Of a stretch of 55,120 nt of DNA, positions 1 to 7,994 are shown piece by piece (the stretch's first letter is position 1; every line of letters starts with the position of its first letter). The DNA comes from JBBDIM01 sp040880405. GTDB taxonomy: Bacteria; Planctomycetota; Planctomycetia; Pirellulales; Pirellulaceae. The notes below the pieces were generated by a model. The model had not been told where the DNA came from. It did no database searches and saw only the letters and a list, made by a program, of their open reading frames with translations. The stretch spans positions 1 to 55,120 of the forward strand of contig JBBDIM010000002.1 of assembly GCA_040880405.1 (NCBI GenBank), given 5' to 3'. A program made the translations under genes and the position numbers.

Positions 1-871
1 TCGAAACCGGGCTCGCCTCGTTCTTAGAGGTCAAGGCAAACAGATCCATCGCCGCGAGAAGTTGTGGGATATCAGGGCGATTTCCCGTCAGGATCACCTC
101 CGCTTCCAAGTTCAGCTCGCGCCGGAGGGTCTCGATCTCGGCCCGCTGCGGCCCATCTCCCACAATCAGAAATCGGGCCGCAGGGCAGACATCGACCACC
201 CGCCGAGCCGCTTGCAGAAACAACGCGTGATCCTTCTCGGGACGCAAAGCGGCCACGATCCCACACACCGGCGCAAACGGATCGATCCCCAGTTCCATTC
301 GGATCTCCATTCGCGACGCCAAGTCCGGCACGAATCGCCGCGTATCGATCCCGTTGGGAATCACCACCACCTTCTCCGCCGGAAAACCTTCTACTTCACG
401 AAGGTGCTTTCCGTGAGCTTCTGCCACTCCGATAAACCGATCGGTGATCCGGGTCAAACGGCGATTGAGCCAATTGATCCCATCGGGCCAACCGGTGGAA
501 TGAATCGCCGAAGCGACCACCGGAACTCCCGCCCAATAGGCGGCGATCCGGCCCCAAAACATCTTATCCCCTGCCCCGACGGTAACCACCGCGTCGACTT
601 TTCGCATCCGGAACAACTCGACCAATCGAGGCAAAACGCGGAGATCGTACTTGCCGGCGATGAGCTTCTCAAAAACCGGGATCTCCGTGGCCAGTTCCTC
701 ACCCAGAGGCCCCTGCTCTTTCAGGCAACAAAGCTCCGGCGTGAACCGCTGACGGTCGATCCCGCGGATCAGGTTCACCAGCAAAACCTCGGCCCCACCG
801 ACCGGCATGCTGGTTACGAGAAACATCACCCGCAAGGGGCGTGGAGTATCGGTGTTGTAGTGGTTGGTCAT
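1..871 (-). CDS. GT4-family glycosyltransferase (C-terminus beyond window edge)
   Basis: The gene reads leftwards from ATG at 871 and is still open at base 1, so about 290 N-terminal residues are visible and the end is missing. The product begins MTNHYNTDTPRPLRVMFLVT, followed by a glycine-rich donor-fold segment (TSMPVGGAEVLL) typical of GT-B glycosyltransferases. The second Rossmann-like half starts near residue 175 with VVVIPNGIDTRRF, then AALRPEKDHALFLQAA and FLIVGDGPQRAEIE, which are the usual GT4 signatures for nucleotide-sugar binding. Role: transfer of a sugar to a growing glycan at the cytoplasmic face of the membrane; the sugar cannot be named. It starts 11 bases after the flippase stop and is the fourth gene of the exopolysaccharide operon. 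Confidence 0.88.
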   Translation of the reverse strand, partial: MTNHYNTDTPRPLRVMFLVTSMPVGGAEVLLVNLIRGIDRQRFTPELCCLKEQGPLGEELATEIPVFEKLIAGKYDLRVLPRLVELFRMRKVDAVVTVGAGDKMFWGRIAAYWAGVPVVASAIHSTGWPDGINWLNRRLTRITDRFIGVAEAHGKHLREVEGFPAEKVVVIPNGIDTRRFVPDLASRMEIRMELGIDPFAPVCGIVAALRPEKDHALFLQAARRVVDVCPAARFLIVGDGPQRAEIETLRRELNLEAEVILTGNRPDIPQLLAAMDLFALTSKNEASPVS

Positions 872-882
872 CGTAACGCGCC

Positions 883-2436
883 TCAATTGTTGGTGGTCGC
901 CCAGGCCGGCAGACGTTTAACGAGTGGCTGAAGCCCCGCGACCAGCATCTCTTTTTCCTGCTCGCTGAGGATCCAGTTGCCATACAGTCCCTGCCACAGG
1001 ACCACAATCCAGACCGCTGCCATCAACGGCACACTGAAGGCCAGGCAAACCGGAATGATTGCAAAGATTAAAAGCTGTGGCGGGATGTTCATCCCTTCGC
1101 GCCGCACCATCACAAGTCCCAGTGCCAAGGCAGTAGCATGGGCAAAGGCGGTGGCCATCACCGCGCCCGGCAGTCCCAGCGGTGGCAGTAGGATGGCGTT
1201 CAGGACGATGTTGGTCGACAGCCCAATGGCATACACCAAGGCGGCCCGATGGTTTTTCTCAGTGCAGCAGAAATACAACAGAATCAGCCCTGTCAGGCAG
1301 TACCAAACGCAATAGGTGAGGGTCCACGGCATGACCTCAAGGCCACCAGCGTACTTGCCTTGAAAGACATAGTAAAACAGCATCGGCGAAAGCGTAGCGA
1401 TCGCGATCCCCCCGGCGCAGGTGATCATGCAGGTCAGCTTAAACGCCAGCCCCAACTGTCGACGCACTTTGTCAATCCGCCCCTGTTCCCAGTCGGCTGT
1501 GAGATGCGGTAACAGTACCCCGCCAAACAACGTGGCCACCGCCACCATCAGCCACGGAATGACTCGGCTACTGTGGTAATCCCCGACCAGTGAAACGGCC
1601 ACCACCGATTCCAGCCCGCTCACATGCACAATCATGTAGCGGTCGACCACCTCGAACAAATTCGAGAGCAAATTGACCGCCCAAAGCCACATCGCGAACG
1701 GTAGCAGCTTCTTCCAGAAGCTCGCTTGCGGCACGATCTGCTGGTTGGCGGGCAAGTATCGCCAGGTATCGATCAGCGGAAACATCCCCAGCACAATCGT
1801 CACGATACATGCCAGGCCGTACGCGGCGATCACACTATGGGCAGAGCTTTCCCAGAAATAAATCAGCCCCAGCCCCAGCACCGCGAAGCCAATACTGTTC
1901 ACGAAGTGCAAGGCCGAGACAACGCGAATTTGCCGCAGCGCGACAAACAGTTCCGATTGGAAATTGAACCCAATCACCGCCATCAACGTCAGCCCCAGCA
2001 GCCGCACCACCGGTGCCTCGCCGGGGTCGTTATAGAGCAGCCGAGCCACCGTCCCATCGAAGGTCCACAGCAGCCCAAACCCCAGCAGGCTCAGGACCAG
2101 CGAGACCCACGAGGTGCGAACCAAGAATAAGCGGAGCTGCCCCCGCTGTTGATAATGCTCGACGTAGCGACCAAACGAACCGGGAATCCCCAGCACGACC
2201 AGCGGACCCACCAGCATCAGAAAGCCGAACGCCAAATCCCACTGCCCCAGTTGATGGGCCGAGAGCCAGCGGCAAAACAGCACACCCCGGACGAAACCGA
2301 CGCCCCGCTGAACCACGGTGAGCCCAGCCAGTAGGAACATCCCTTCCGCCAGACTGGTCACCTTGGAATGACGTTTTACCTCGTCCCCTTCCGGCTCGGA
2401 AAGCTCGATCGTTTCATCCGTCGTTAAACTGCTCAC
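883..2436 (-). CDS. Polysaccharide flippase / oligosaccharide repeat-unit exporter (MATE-like, Wzx/RfbX type)
   Basis: About 517 residues, strongly hydrophobic, with roughly 12 to 14 membrane segments (for example LRLFLVRTSWVSLVLSLLGF and LLPFAMWLWAVNLLSNLF), as in Wzx-type polysaccharide exporters. The start is taken as GTG at 2436, whose GTGA overlaps the TGA of the upstream deacetylase by 4 bases. A longer frame from 2475 would run inside that gene and is less likely. The N-terminal 30 residues are polar and acidic (TTDETIELSEPEGDEV) before the first helix. The expected job is moving lipid-linked oligosaccharide across the inner membrane. Translational coupling with the deacetylase and glycosyltransferase supports this. 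The substrate is unknown. Confidence 0.87.
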   Translation of the reverse strand: MSSLTTDETIELSEPEGDEVKRHSKVTSLAEGMFLLAGLTVVQRGVGFVRGVLFCRWLSAHQLGQWDLAFGFLMLVGPLVVLGIPGSFGRYVEHYQQRGQLRLFLVRTSWVSLVLSLLGFGLLWTFDGTVARLLYNDPGEAPVVRLLGLTLMAVIGFNFQSELFVALRQIRVVSALHFVNSIGFAVLGLGLIYFWESSAHSVIAAYGLACIVTIVLGMFPLIDTWRYLPANQQIVPQASFWKKLLPFAMWLWAVNLLSNLFEVVDRYMIVHVSGLESVVAVSLVGDYHSSRVIPWLMVAVATLFGGVLLPHLTADWEQGRIDKVRRQLGLAFKLTCMITCAGGIAIATLSPMLFYYVFQGKYAGGLEVMPWTLTYCVWYCLTGLILLYFCCTEKNHRAALVYAIGLSTNIVLNAILLPPLGLPGAVMATAFAHATALALGLVMVRREGMNIPPQLLIFAIIPVCLAFSVPLMAAVWIVVLWQGLYGNWILSEQEKEMLVAGLQPLVKRLPAWATTNN

Positions 2437-3317
2437 GCGGAAACCTCTTCGGCGATCTCGCCCGTGGAGCTCCACATATTGGTCGTCAGCTTCGGTTGGT
2501 ATCGTGGGGTCAGATAAAACTTACGCGGGTCGAGCGTCAGCCAGTTCTTCAGCCGCGAAAGCTGAGGATCGGCATGAAACCGCTGGATATGGAACGCGTC
2601 GTCCCCCGGCAGGTTATAGCCCCCATACGCGGAACAGACCCCGGCCAACCCCGCCTCACGGCACAGGGTGAAGACGCGGTCGTTGAGGTTTTCTCGCAGG
2701 CCATACGGAAACGCGAAGTAGCGAACCGGCTTCTCGATGATCTCCGCCAGATCGAGACATGCCCCGAGCACTTCGTCTTGTAGCCGTCCTTCATCGCGGA
2801 TCGGCCCGAGATCCGCGTGGGTCCGAGTGTGCCCGCCAATTTCAATCCCCGCCGCAGCCAAGTCGAACAGTTCATGCGGCGTGTTGACCGGGGCCGGAGT
2901 ACCCGCCTTTACGTCATGCGGAAAGGGCTGTCCTGATTGGATATGCCCCACCGTGCAGAAGTAGGTGACCGGAATTTGCCGCTCCAATAGCAGCGGAATC
3001 GCGAACTCGCAGTTCTCGGCATAGCCATCATCAAAGGTGATCGCGATCGCTGGTCGGGAGTTATAGCACGTCTCGATTCGCCGCTGCATCTCGCCCAGCG
3101 AGATCAGTTCGAAGTGCGCCTGCATCCAATCGAGATGACGGCGAAAGTCTTCCTGGGTGATGGTCCACGAGTTCAAATCGTGGTCGGCCACGCGGTGATA
3201 ATAAACCACGCTGATCGGTGCCATCGCGACACGCCGATACCGCCGCTCCAGCCGAGCCCGCCAGGGCCAGGTGAGTGTCGTGTAGCCGTCGATCATCAGG
3301 TCACGAATCGGTGCCAT
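2433..3317 (-). CDS. Polysaccharide deacetylase (NodB homology domain)
   Basis: A 294-residue protein with the NodB fold. Motif 1 is AIAITFDDGYAEN around residues 92-104, whose Asp pair supplies the catalytic base and a metal ligand. Motif 2 is EIGGHTRTHADL, giving the two metal-binding His residues (HxxxH). A later motif is RYFAFPYG. The start ATG at 3317 (MAPIRDLMIDG) is chosen because it follows the preceding gene's stop by 11 bases; a frame opening at 3473 would overlap that gene. No signal peptide is evident, so it may act on a precursor in the cytoplasm, unlike many exported members. It probably removes N- or O-acetyl groups from the polysaccharide made by this operon. Confidence 0.9.
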   Translation of the reverse strand: MAPIRDLMIDGYTTLTWPWRARLERRYRRVAMAPISVVYYHRVADHDLNSWTITQEDFRRHLDWMQAHFELISLGEMQRRIETCYNSRPAIAITFDDGYAENCEFAIPLLLERQIPVTYFCTVGHIQSGQPFPHDVKAGTPAPVNTPHELFDLAAAGIEIGGHTRTHADLGPIRDEGRLQDEVLGACLDLAEIIEKPVRYFAFPYGLRENLNDRVFTLCREAGLAGVCSAYGGYNLPGDDAFHIQRFHADPQLSRLKNWLTLDPRKFYLTPRYQPKLTTNMWSSTGEIAEEVSA

Positions 3318-3328
3318 TCTAAATTCCG

Positions 3329-4429
3329 TTATTCGGCCGAGGTGAGCGACAGCCCCGCCTTGACCCAGCTTTTGAGTTGATTGCCGGTGCTCCACAGGCC
3401 ATGACGCAGCCGAGCGGACGCCGTGTTGGGGACTACCCGCAGCGTCACGCAAGGCGTGGCAGTCGCCCGCCAATGCGGCTTGTACGGTTCGTCTCCTCGC
3501 AGGAAGTCGATCGCCTGACGCCCCGCGTGCATCGCGTGCTGAATCATCGCAATCTGCATCAACGAGCCCGGTTCCTCTTCCAGTCGCTCCGGATCGATCC
3601 CCGCCTGATAGGCAAACGAAATATTGCCATCCACAAAATGAATCTCCGCCGCGATCGCCTCGCCGTCCAGCTCAAGCGTCAACAGCTCACAATGGCCAGA
3701 CTCCGCCAACGCGATTGCCGCTTCCGGCAAAAACCGGGCAAAGGCCTCGCTGGCAAAACAGCCTGGCTGATCCAATGATTTTCGCCGCCGCATGTGAAGG
3801 TCGATGAGCGTCGGAAAGGCCAAACGTACCGCTTCCGGTGTCTGGGCGATGTGCAGCTTGGCCCGGTCGGTCTCCAGCACGCGGCGCAGGAGGCGCCGAA
3901 TTTGCTTGCGATGCGACTTGGACTGGGCCATCTCAAACGCGTCCCAGCTCTCCGGTAGCGCCAGTCGCCAGCAATTGAGGGCCTCGGTAGCGTGGGTCCG
4001 GCAATTGAGCGCGGTAAGTTGTTCGGCCAGCGTTGCGAGATGGGTTCCGCTGGCGGGAATGTTTTCCAGTTCCAGTAAATCCCAGTCTTCATGCGAATTC
4101 GCCAGAGAATCGGCCAGCAACTGAATCGACGCCTCGGCATGGTCGGGGTGAAGCAGGAGATCGGCGTAATCGGTACAAACCGGCCCGTCTCCCAGCAGTC
4201 GCAGCACCCGACCGCTCGCGGCGCTCTCGTGCTGGTACCAAGGGACGATCGCCACCAATTGGTCGTCTTGCCACACGGTCTGAATCGCCAACCGCTGCCC
4301 CGCGCCATATTGTCGCCACCAATTCGCCAGCCACGCCATTCGGCGAAACGGCACACCGCCAGAAAGCCGCTCCCACGCTTCCTGATGAGGGCTCAGGTCG
4401 TCGAAATTATTGAAACACTGGAGGCGCAT
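3329..4429 (-). CDS. GNAT-type acyltransferase, BioF2/CelD-like (Acetyltransf_6)
   Basis: A 366-residue protein beginning MRLQCFNNFDDLSPHQEAW. Features of the CelD/BcsL or FemAB-like double-GNAT group are RRMAWLANWWRQYGAG near the N-terminus, the middle segment SHRKQIRRLLRRVLETD, and LTLELDGEAIAAEIHFVDGN followed by YQAGIDPE near residues 250-285. These proteins occur in exopolysaccharide loci, where they are thought to acylate sugars or envelope precursors. It is the first recognisable gene of the run, with the deacetylase starting 11 bases after its stop. An acetyltransferase beside a deacetylase suggests control of the acetylation state of the polymer. The actual acyl donor and acceptor are not visible. 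Confidence 0.8.
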   Translation of the reverse strand: MRLQCFNNFDDLSPHQEAWERLSGGVPFRRMAWLANWWRQYGAGQRLAIQTVWQDDQLVAIVPWYQHESAASGRVLRLLGDGPVCTDYADLLLHPDHAEASIQLLADSLANSHEDWDLLELENIPASGTHLATLAEQLTALNCRTHATEALNCWRLALPESWDAFEMAQSKSHRKQIRRLLRRVLETDRAKLHIAQTPEAVRLAFPTLIDLHMRRRKSLDQPGCFASEAFARFLPEAAIALAESGHCELLTLELDGEAIAAEIHFVDGNISFAYQAGIDPERLEEEPGSLMQIAMIQHAMHAGRQAIDFLRGDEPYKPHWRATATPCVTLRVVPNTASARLRHGLWSTGNQLKSWVKAGLSLTSAE

Positions 4430-4820
4430 CTCGGGGACTCAAATAGAGAGGAATCATCGGCGCAAAACCTACCCAAAGATTCGTCACGCCGTGATAAATG
4501 CAAACCGGTTGATGAGGAAACAGGTTAAGTTTCCGCCTCACGCCGCAGCGCGGGTTGCCAATTCACCACACCTGATGATTTTTTGCCTCAGCCGAGGGCG
4601 GGCCGGTACCGAGATTGAAGAAGATTGATTCCGCGAAAACCATTCCAGCCAACGAGGTTGCGGCAATCTTGGCCCTAAACGCAAATCGCCAGCTCTCGAT
4701 TGGCACTCCACGTGCATCTTAGTCGCCCTGAATCGGGGTGGCGGGATGCGGAATCGTCCGACGGAAGGAAACTTCCCAAGGGCCTTCACTCCCGCCTTTT
4801 TTATGCGCCGTCGAAGTGTC

Positions 4821-5066
4821 CGGGTGCCATGCCCACGCCCTCCAACGTGGGCATGAGAAGCGAGAGATGATCATTCGTTATCCGGGAAGCCCGGACGCCC
4901 TCTCCGGTTCCATCAGATGTTGCTGCCGGAGCAGGAGAGTTACCCAAAGGTTCCGTTGGCCGTGGGCTCTCGGTCGGGCATTTCGGTCGTTGCAAATCGA
5001 GAGTTGCCGGTGGAAAATCAACCTGCGAAAACATGCCCACGTTGGAGGGCGTGGGCATGGCACCCG
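4821..5066. repeat. REPIN-like pair: 35-base perfect inverted repeat, each arm itself a hairpin
   Basis: The 35 bases at 4821-4855 recur as an exact reverse complement at 5032-5066, 176 bases apart. Each arm also folds on its own: CATGCCCACG and CGTGGGCATG form a 10-base stem around the 8-base loop CCCTCCAA. Two palindromic units in opposite orientation match the layout of REPINs, which are mobilised in trans by RAYT (IS200-like) transposases. No such transposase is in the window. The REPIN assignment is by architecture only. Confidence 0.7.
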
Positions 5067-5216
5067 ATTATCTATCCAGCGAGAATTTTTTCATCGGGTG
5101 ATGCCCCATGGTGGAAGATGACCACGCCATTGGCGTTCAGGTTTTCGGTGAGGTTCGTTGCACCATCGTGCTAAACAGCCCACAGATAACGGGCCAAAGA
5201 GAAGCGAGTGGGACAG

Positions 5217-5298
5217 GTGGTTGAGAGGCGGGGGCAAGGCCATCAGGATACCTATCCCAGAGAAGGCATCCCGCCGGTTCTTTTCGCCTCTCAACCAC
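5217..5298. repeat. 14-base inverted repeat
   Basis: GTGGTTGAGAGGCG at 5217-5230 is matched by its exact reverse complement at 5285-5298, leaving a 54-base loop. A further pair of short arms (GCGAGTGG before, CCACTCGC after) extends the symmetry outward. No T-run follows, so this is not an obvious terminator. Confidence 0.5.
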
Positions 5299-5464
5299 CC
5301 GTTTCGGTCTAGCCACTCGCGGTACGAGTTCTCTCCGCGGGCCGTGATGAGACTCGGCGGAAAGGTCGCACGCGTTTCCTCACTCGACTCATCCGGAAGG
5401 AGAGTCGAGCAAGGCCATCGGGAGGGTGGTTCAGATATAATGTTCGTACCGCGGAAGTCGCCGT

Positions 5465-5776
5465 TTACTCGGCGAGTTGTGTCTCCGCCGCATTGGTACG
5501 TCGGCGACGCCGTTTCGGTTTGGCGGCACTCCATTCTTTTGTCAAAGTTTCGAAAACCTCCGGCGATTCATACCGGATCACGTTCTTCCCTTCCGGCATC
5601 GGGCCAATCAGCCCCTTAAATACCGGCAACCCACGCAGGGCCAGGTCAGTGCTGCTGTCCTCGGTCCCAATCTGCGAATGGATCCTGAGGATCGGCTCGG
5701 CGTTGTCGTAATCCTTGATACGAATCTCGCCGTCGGAACCGCGGGTTACCACGCGGAAAGTATCTTTAACTGCCAT
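5465..5776 (-). CDS. Small hypothetical protein with basic tail
   Basis: A 103-residue protein of unrecognised family. The start is ATG at 5776 (MAVKDTFRVVTRGSDGEIRI), preceded by a GAGGTGG ribosome-binding site 5-6 bases upstream; the longer frame from 5824 lacks such support. The body has alternating hydrophobic and charged residues suggestive of a small beta-rich fold. The C-terminus carries a basic cluster KPKRRRRR followed by an acidic end, which could bind nucleic acid. It stands alone between repeat-rich spacers. No function is assigned. Confidence 0.6.
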   Translation of the reverse strand: MAVKDTFRVVTRGSDGEIRIKDYDNAEPILRIHSQIGTEDSSTDLALRGLPVFKGLIGPMPEGKNVIRYESPEVFETLTKEWSAAKPKRRRRRTNAAETQLAE

Positions 5777-6045
5777 GTTGCCACCTCGGGGGGGAAATGG
5801 AGGACGATTCAGGCTTTCGCTCAAACCAGTTCTGTGTCGCTGCGAGAGTAGGTATCGACCAGCACGCTAGCACGATCAAACCTTTTTCTGGTGGGGACTT
5901 ACATCAAGCGCTACGCGCACAGATGGAACAGCCCATAGAAACCGGCCTTCCGGTACACCGCCCAACTTTTAGGAGCAATCCTCCCCGCAATTCCGCTCCC
6001 CCGAGAGCGGTTGCCAAGTTTCTTTGAGCGTGTAAACTTGAGATG

Positions 6046-6086
6046 AAAGGGTGGAAGTCCAAAGCCTATTTGCCCTTCCACCCTTT
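6046..6086. repeat. 12-base perfect hairpin
   Basis: AAAGGGTGGAAG at 6046-6057 pairs with CTTCCACCCTTT at 6075-6086 across a 17-base loop. It lies in the gene-free spacer 5777-6227 upstream of tRNA-Ser. Its 3' arm ends in TTTT, so it could end transcription, but no gene reading into it from the left is evident. The rest of the spacer shows nothing else apart from the tandem repeat at 6166. Confidence 0.5.
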
Positions 6087-6165
6087 TCGCCCCCTTGGCG
6101 AACCTGCTTCCGCTTCGTATCGTCATACGAGTAGAAATGGAACCGTTTAGGGCTCCAAATGACGC

Positions 6166-6225
6166 CTGGCGACAGCAAATCTGGAGACGGTAAAACTGGA
6201 GACAGCACACCTGGAGACGGTAACA
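6166..6225 (+). repeat. 15-base tandem repeat, four units, ending at tRNA-Ser
   Basis: Four head-to-tail 15-base units share the pattern CTGGMGACRGYAMAH: 6166-6180, 6181-6195, 6196-6210 and 6211-6225. The next unit's first bases (CTGGA at 6226-6230) run into the first three bases of the tRNA gene at 6228. The units differ from each other at only a few positions. Confidence 0.8.
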
Positions 6226-6227
6226 CT

Positions 6228-6310
6228 GGAGGATACGCGAACTGGCTAGCAGCTTGACTCGAAATCAAGTGCCGGGTAACCGGTTGAGGGTTCGAATCCC
6301 TTGTCCTCCG
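6228..6310 (+). tRNA. tRNA-Ser (anticodon CGA)
   Basis: The 83-base sequence folds as a class II tRNA. The acceptor stem is GGAGGAT/GTCCTCC (last pair T-G). The anticodon stem CTTGA/TCAAG encloses loop CTCGAAA with anticodon CGA. A long variable arm has a CCGG-GTAA-CCGG hairpin. The T-arm is GAGGG-TTCGAAT-CCCTT with a G-T first pair. The long variable arm fits serine. The D-arm (around GCGAACTGGCTAGC) pairs poorly by eye. CCA is not encoded. A mosaic region begins about 150 bases downstream, so this may have been an integration target. Confidence 0.88.
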
Positions 6311-6349
6311 CTAAGTTCTTTTGCAGTAACGAGTTGCGTCTCGCACAAC

Positions 6350-6397
6350 TTCGCAGAAGTGGCTTCTAGATCACGATTTAGGGGCCACTCCTGCGAA
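6350..6397. repeat. 14-base inverted repeat beside tRNA-Ser
   Basis: TTCGCAGAAGTGGC at 6350-6363 and GCCACTCCTGCGAA at 6384-6397 are reverse complements except for one position, with a 20-base loop. There is no T-run. It lies between the tRNA and the truncated enolase-family gene and could be a scar of the rearrangement that produced the mosaic segment. Confidence 0.5.
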
Positions 6398-6462
6398 ATG
6401 CTGCCAATCCCAGCGTGCCGGTGCTGAGCCTGTTTGTGCGCCGGATTCTGCGCCGCTTTTTG

Positions 6463-6801
6463 GTTTACGTGATGATCGACCCGACTTGGGTCGGAGGGAT
6501 CACTCAGACCAAGAACCTAACGCGATTTGCGCAGTTTTTTAACGTCCCGGTCGTAATGCATGACTGCACTGGACCGTTGACGCTGCTGGCAGGTGTTCAG
6601 GTCGCTGCGGCATCCGGCAATGTGGCGTGGCAGGAAAGTCTCCGATCCCATGTCAAAATGCTTTACCCTAAGCTCATCGATGCGGAAGTTCAAATCGCGA
6701 AAGGGATGATTCCGATTCCAAAGCGAGCGGGAATCGGGGCAGAATGGCTCCCGGAATTGTTTCAGCTTGACAAGGGCAAGTATCGTGCGACCCACTTGTG
6801 A
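6463..6801 (+). pseudogene. 3' remnant of an enolase-superfamily (mandelate racemase/galactonate dehydratase-like) gene
   Basis: Only the C-terminal quarter to third of an enolase-superfamily dehydratase is present. From about 6469 the product reads VMIDPTWVGGITQTKNL, then VPVVMHDCTGPLTLLAGVQV, the barrel segments of this family that carry the His/Asp catalytic dyad region and the last beta strands. It runs to a natural-looking stop at 6801. The frame opens upstream at 6415 with basic residues (MPVLSLFVRRILRRF) that do not look like the family, so the break is near 6463. Intact members are about 380-420 residues. The adjacent FAH, aminotransferase and MlrC genes suggest it was once part of the same catabolic cluster. 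Confidence 0.72.
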
Positions 6802-6829
6802 GAATGTCGTACAGGTGGCGAGACACTGA

Positions 6830-7573
6830 CTACCCCATCGACAATTTTCCGGAAATTTTTTTAGCCGTTTGAACCACAACATCAATCAGATTGTGTTGGG
6901 ACTCCGCTTCGAAGCGAGCTGTTGGAAGACTGATACTAATGGCCGCAACGACTTCCTCCCCATCATAGACAGGTGCACCAATACAAGTGATTCCGATATC
7001 GGTTTGATCCTGCTCCACCACATATCCATTTCTCTGGGCGTTTTGATGAATGGTAAGGAGCTCCCTGGGATCGACCGTCGTCTGCGGTGTCAGGGCAACT
7101 AATTTGGTACGTGAAATCAATGCTTCCCAGTCTTTTTCGGTTAGCTGGCAAGTAATCGCACGGCCCAGGGCCGTGCAATAGAAAGGATCCTTACTATTGA
7201 CCTCTACCAGACGACGAAACGGATGGCGGCTTTCCAGTACATGCAAGTACCGAACCGAAGTCCCTCGCATGCAGCCAAGGTTGACCGTTTCGCCCGTTTT
7301 TCCGTGCAGGGATTTCAAATAGGGTGACGCAATTTCAATCAGGCGATCGTCGAACTTACCGATCGTCATGCGGCGTAACTTTCCGGTTAATTGATATTTC
7401 CCCTTTTCGACCTTAGTCACGTACCCCAGTTCGGAAAGATCGTGCAAAAGTCGGTGTACGGTTGGCTTGTGATATTCGAGTTCACTTACGATATCGACCA
7501 GCGCCAAGGCTCCTTCCGCGGCGGCTAAGACTTCAAGTACATGAAAAGCTTTACCCAAAGAAGATGTTTGCAT
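6830..7573 (-). CDS. IclR-family transcriptional regulator
   Basis: A 247-residue protein of usual IclR length. An N-terminal winged helix-turn-helix (ALVDIVSELEYHKPTVHRLL, about residues 23-42) is followed by the linker and the ligand-binding domain (GETVNLGCMRGTSVRYLHV from about residue 93; ITCIGAPVYDGEEVVAAISI near residue 200). IclR proteins usually bind a small metabolite and control a nearby catabolic operon. It lies on the same strand as the aminotransferase and FAH genes, 421 bases downstream of them, and convergent with the enolase-family remnant, so it is the likely local regulator. No clear ribosome-binding site precedes ATG 7573. Confidence 0.92.
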   Translation of the reverse strand: MQTSSLGKAFHVLEVLAAAEGALALVDIVSELEYHKPTVHRLLHDLSELGYVTKVEKGKYQLTGKLRRMTIGKFDDRLIEIASPYLKSLHGKTGETVNLGCMRGTSVRYLHVLESRHPFRRLVEVNSKDPFYCTALGRAITCQLTEKDWEALISRTKLVALTPQTTVDPRELLTIHQNAQRNGYVVEQDQTDIGITCIGAPVYDGEEVVAAISISLPTARFEAESQHNLIDVVVQTAKKISGKLSMG

Positions 7574-7994
7574 GATGGTCTGTGAATCTCCGAGAGCCTC
7601 TATCGAGCCATGGCCAATGGAACCGTCTGGGGTGTCAGCGGAACGATCATTCTAGTCGCTTCCTCAAAAGCTTTCGATCAGCCCACCGGGCGGAAGATTA
7701 GATAAAATGGGTAAAGGAGCGGCGATGCACCAGCCAACGACATCACCATCGGTCTCGTCATTTGAGCAACTGTGGGGACATCCCAAGCCGTTGCGGCGAC
7801 ACTGTGTGCGATGCTCTTATTTGTCACCACGCCAATCTTGTCACGTCGAATGCACGGTGTTCATTAGTGCTCCATCTGGCTTCTTCATGGAGCTGCGAGA
7901 ATTCTTCCGTCAAGGAGAACGCCGATGCAAGGCGCAGGTGAGCCTTCGGCGAATGGGCATTTCCGTCACTCGCTCTTTCCGACGTAGCTATCTG
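7574..7994. other. Spacer between regulator and FAH gene, no intact gene
   Basis: The 421 bases hold no gene I can defend. Plus-strand bases around 7740-7850 encode a short hydrophobic stretch with an in-frame stop (reading ATVGTSQAVAATLCAML), which could be debris of a membrane transporter, but no family motif is visible. A copy of GTTCCGC (reverse strand, 7638-7644) lies upstream of the regulator start. Confidence 0.4.

Larger units (their letters stand above)
4430..5464. other. Long gene-free stretch with inverted repeats
   Basis: About 1 kb upstream of the exopolysaccharide operon has no frame I recognise as a gene on either strand; the open frames here have no family-like sequence. It must hold the operon's promoter, but no convincing -35/-10 pair could be picked by eye. 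It contains a 35-base inverted repeat pair at 4821 and 5032 and a 14-base hairpin at 5217/5285, listed separately. Confidence 0.6.

Noticed and set aside
62..931. A 289-codon plus-strand open frame at the left end
   Set aside because: It lies antisense to the GT4 glycosyltransferase, whose translation shows clear family motifs; the plus frame has none.
4430..5464. A hidden gene in the long spacer before the exopolysaccharide operon
   Set aside because: Open frames on both strands are short, overlap each other and have no conserved-looking sequence; inverted repeats explain part of it.
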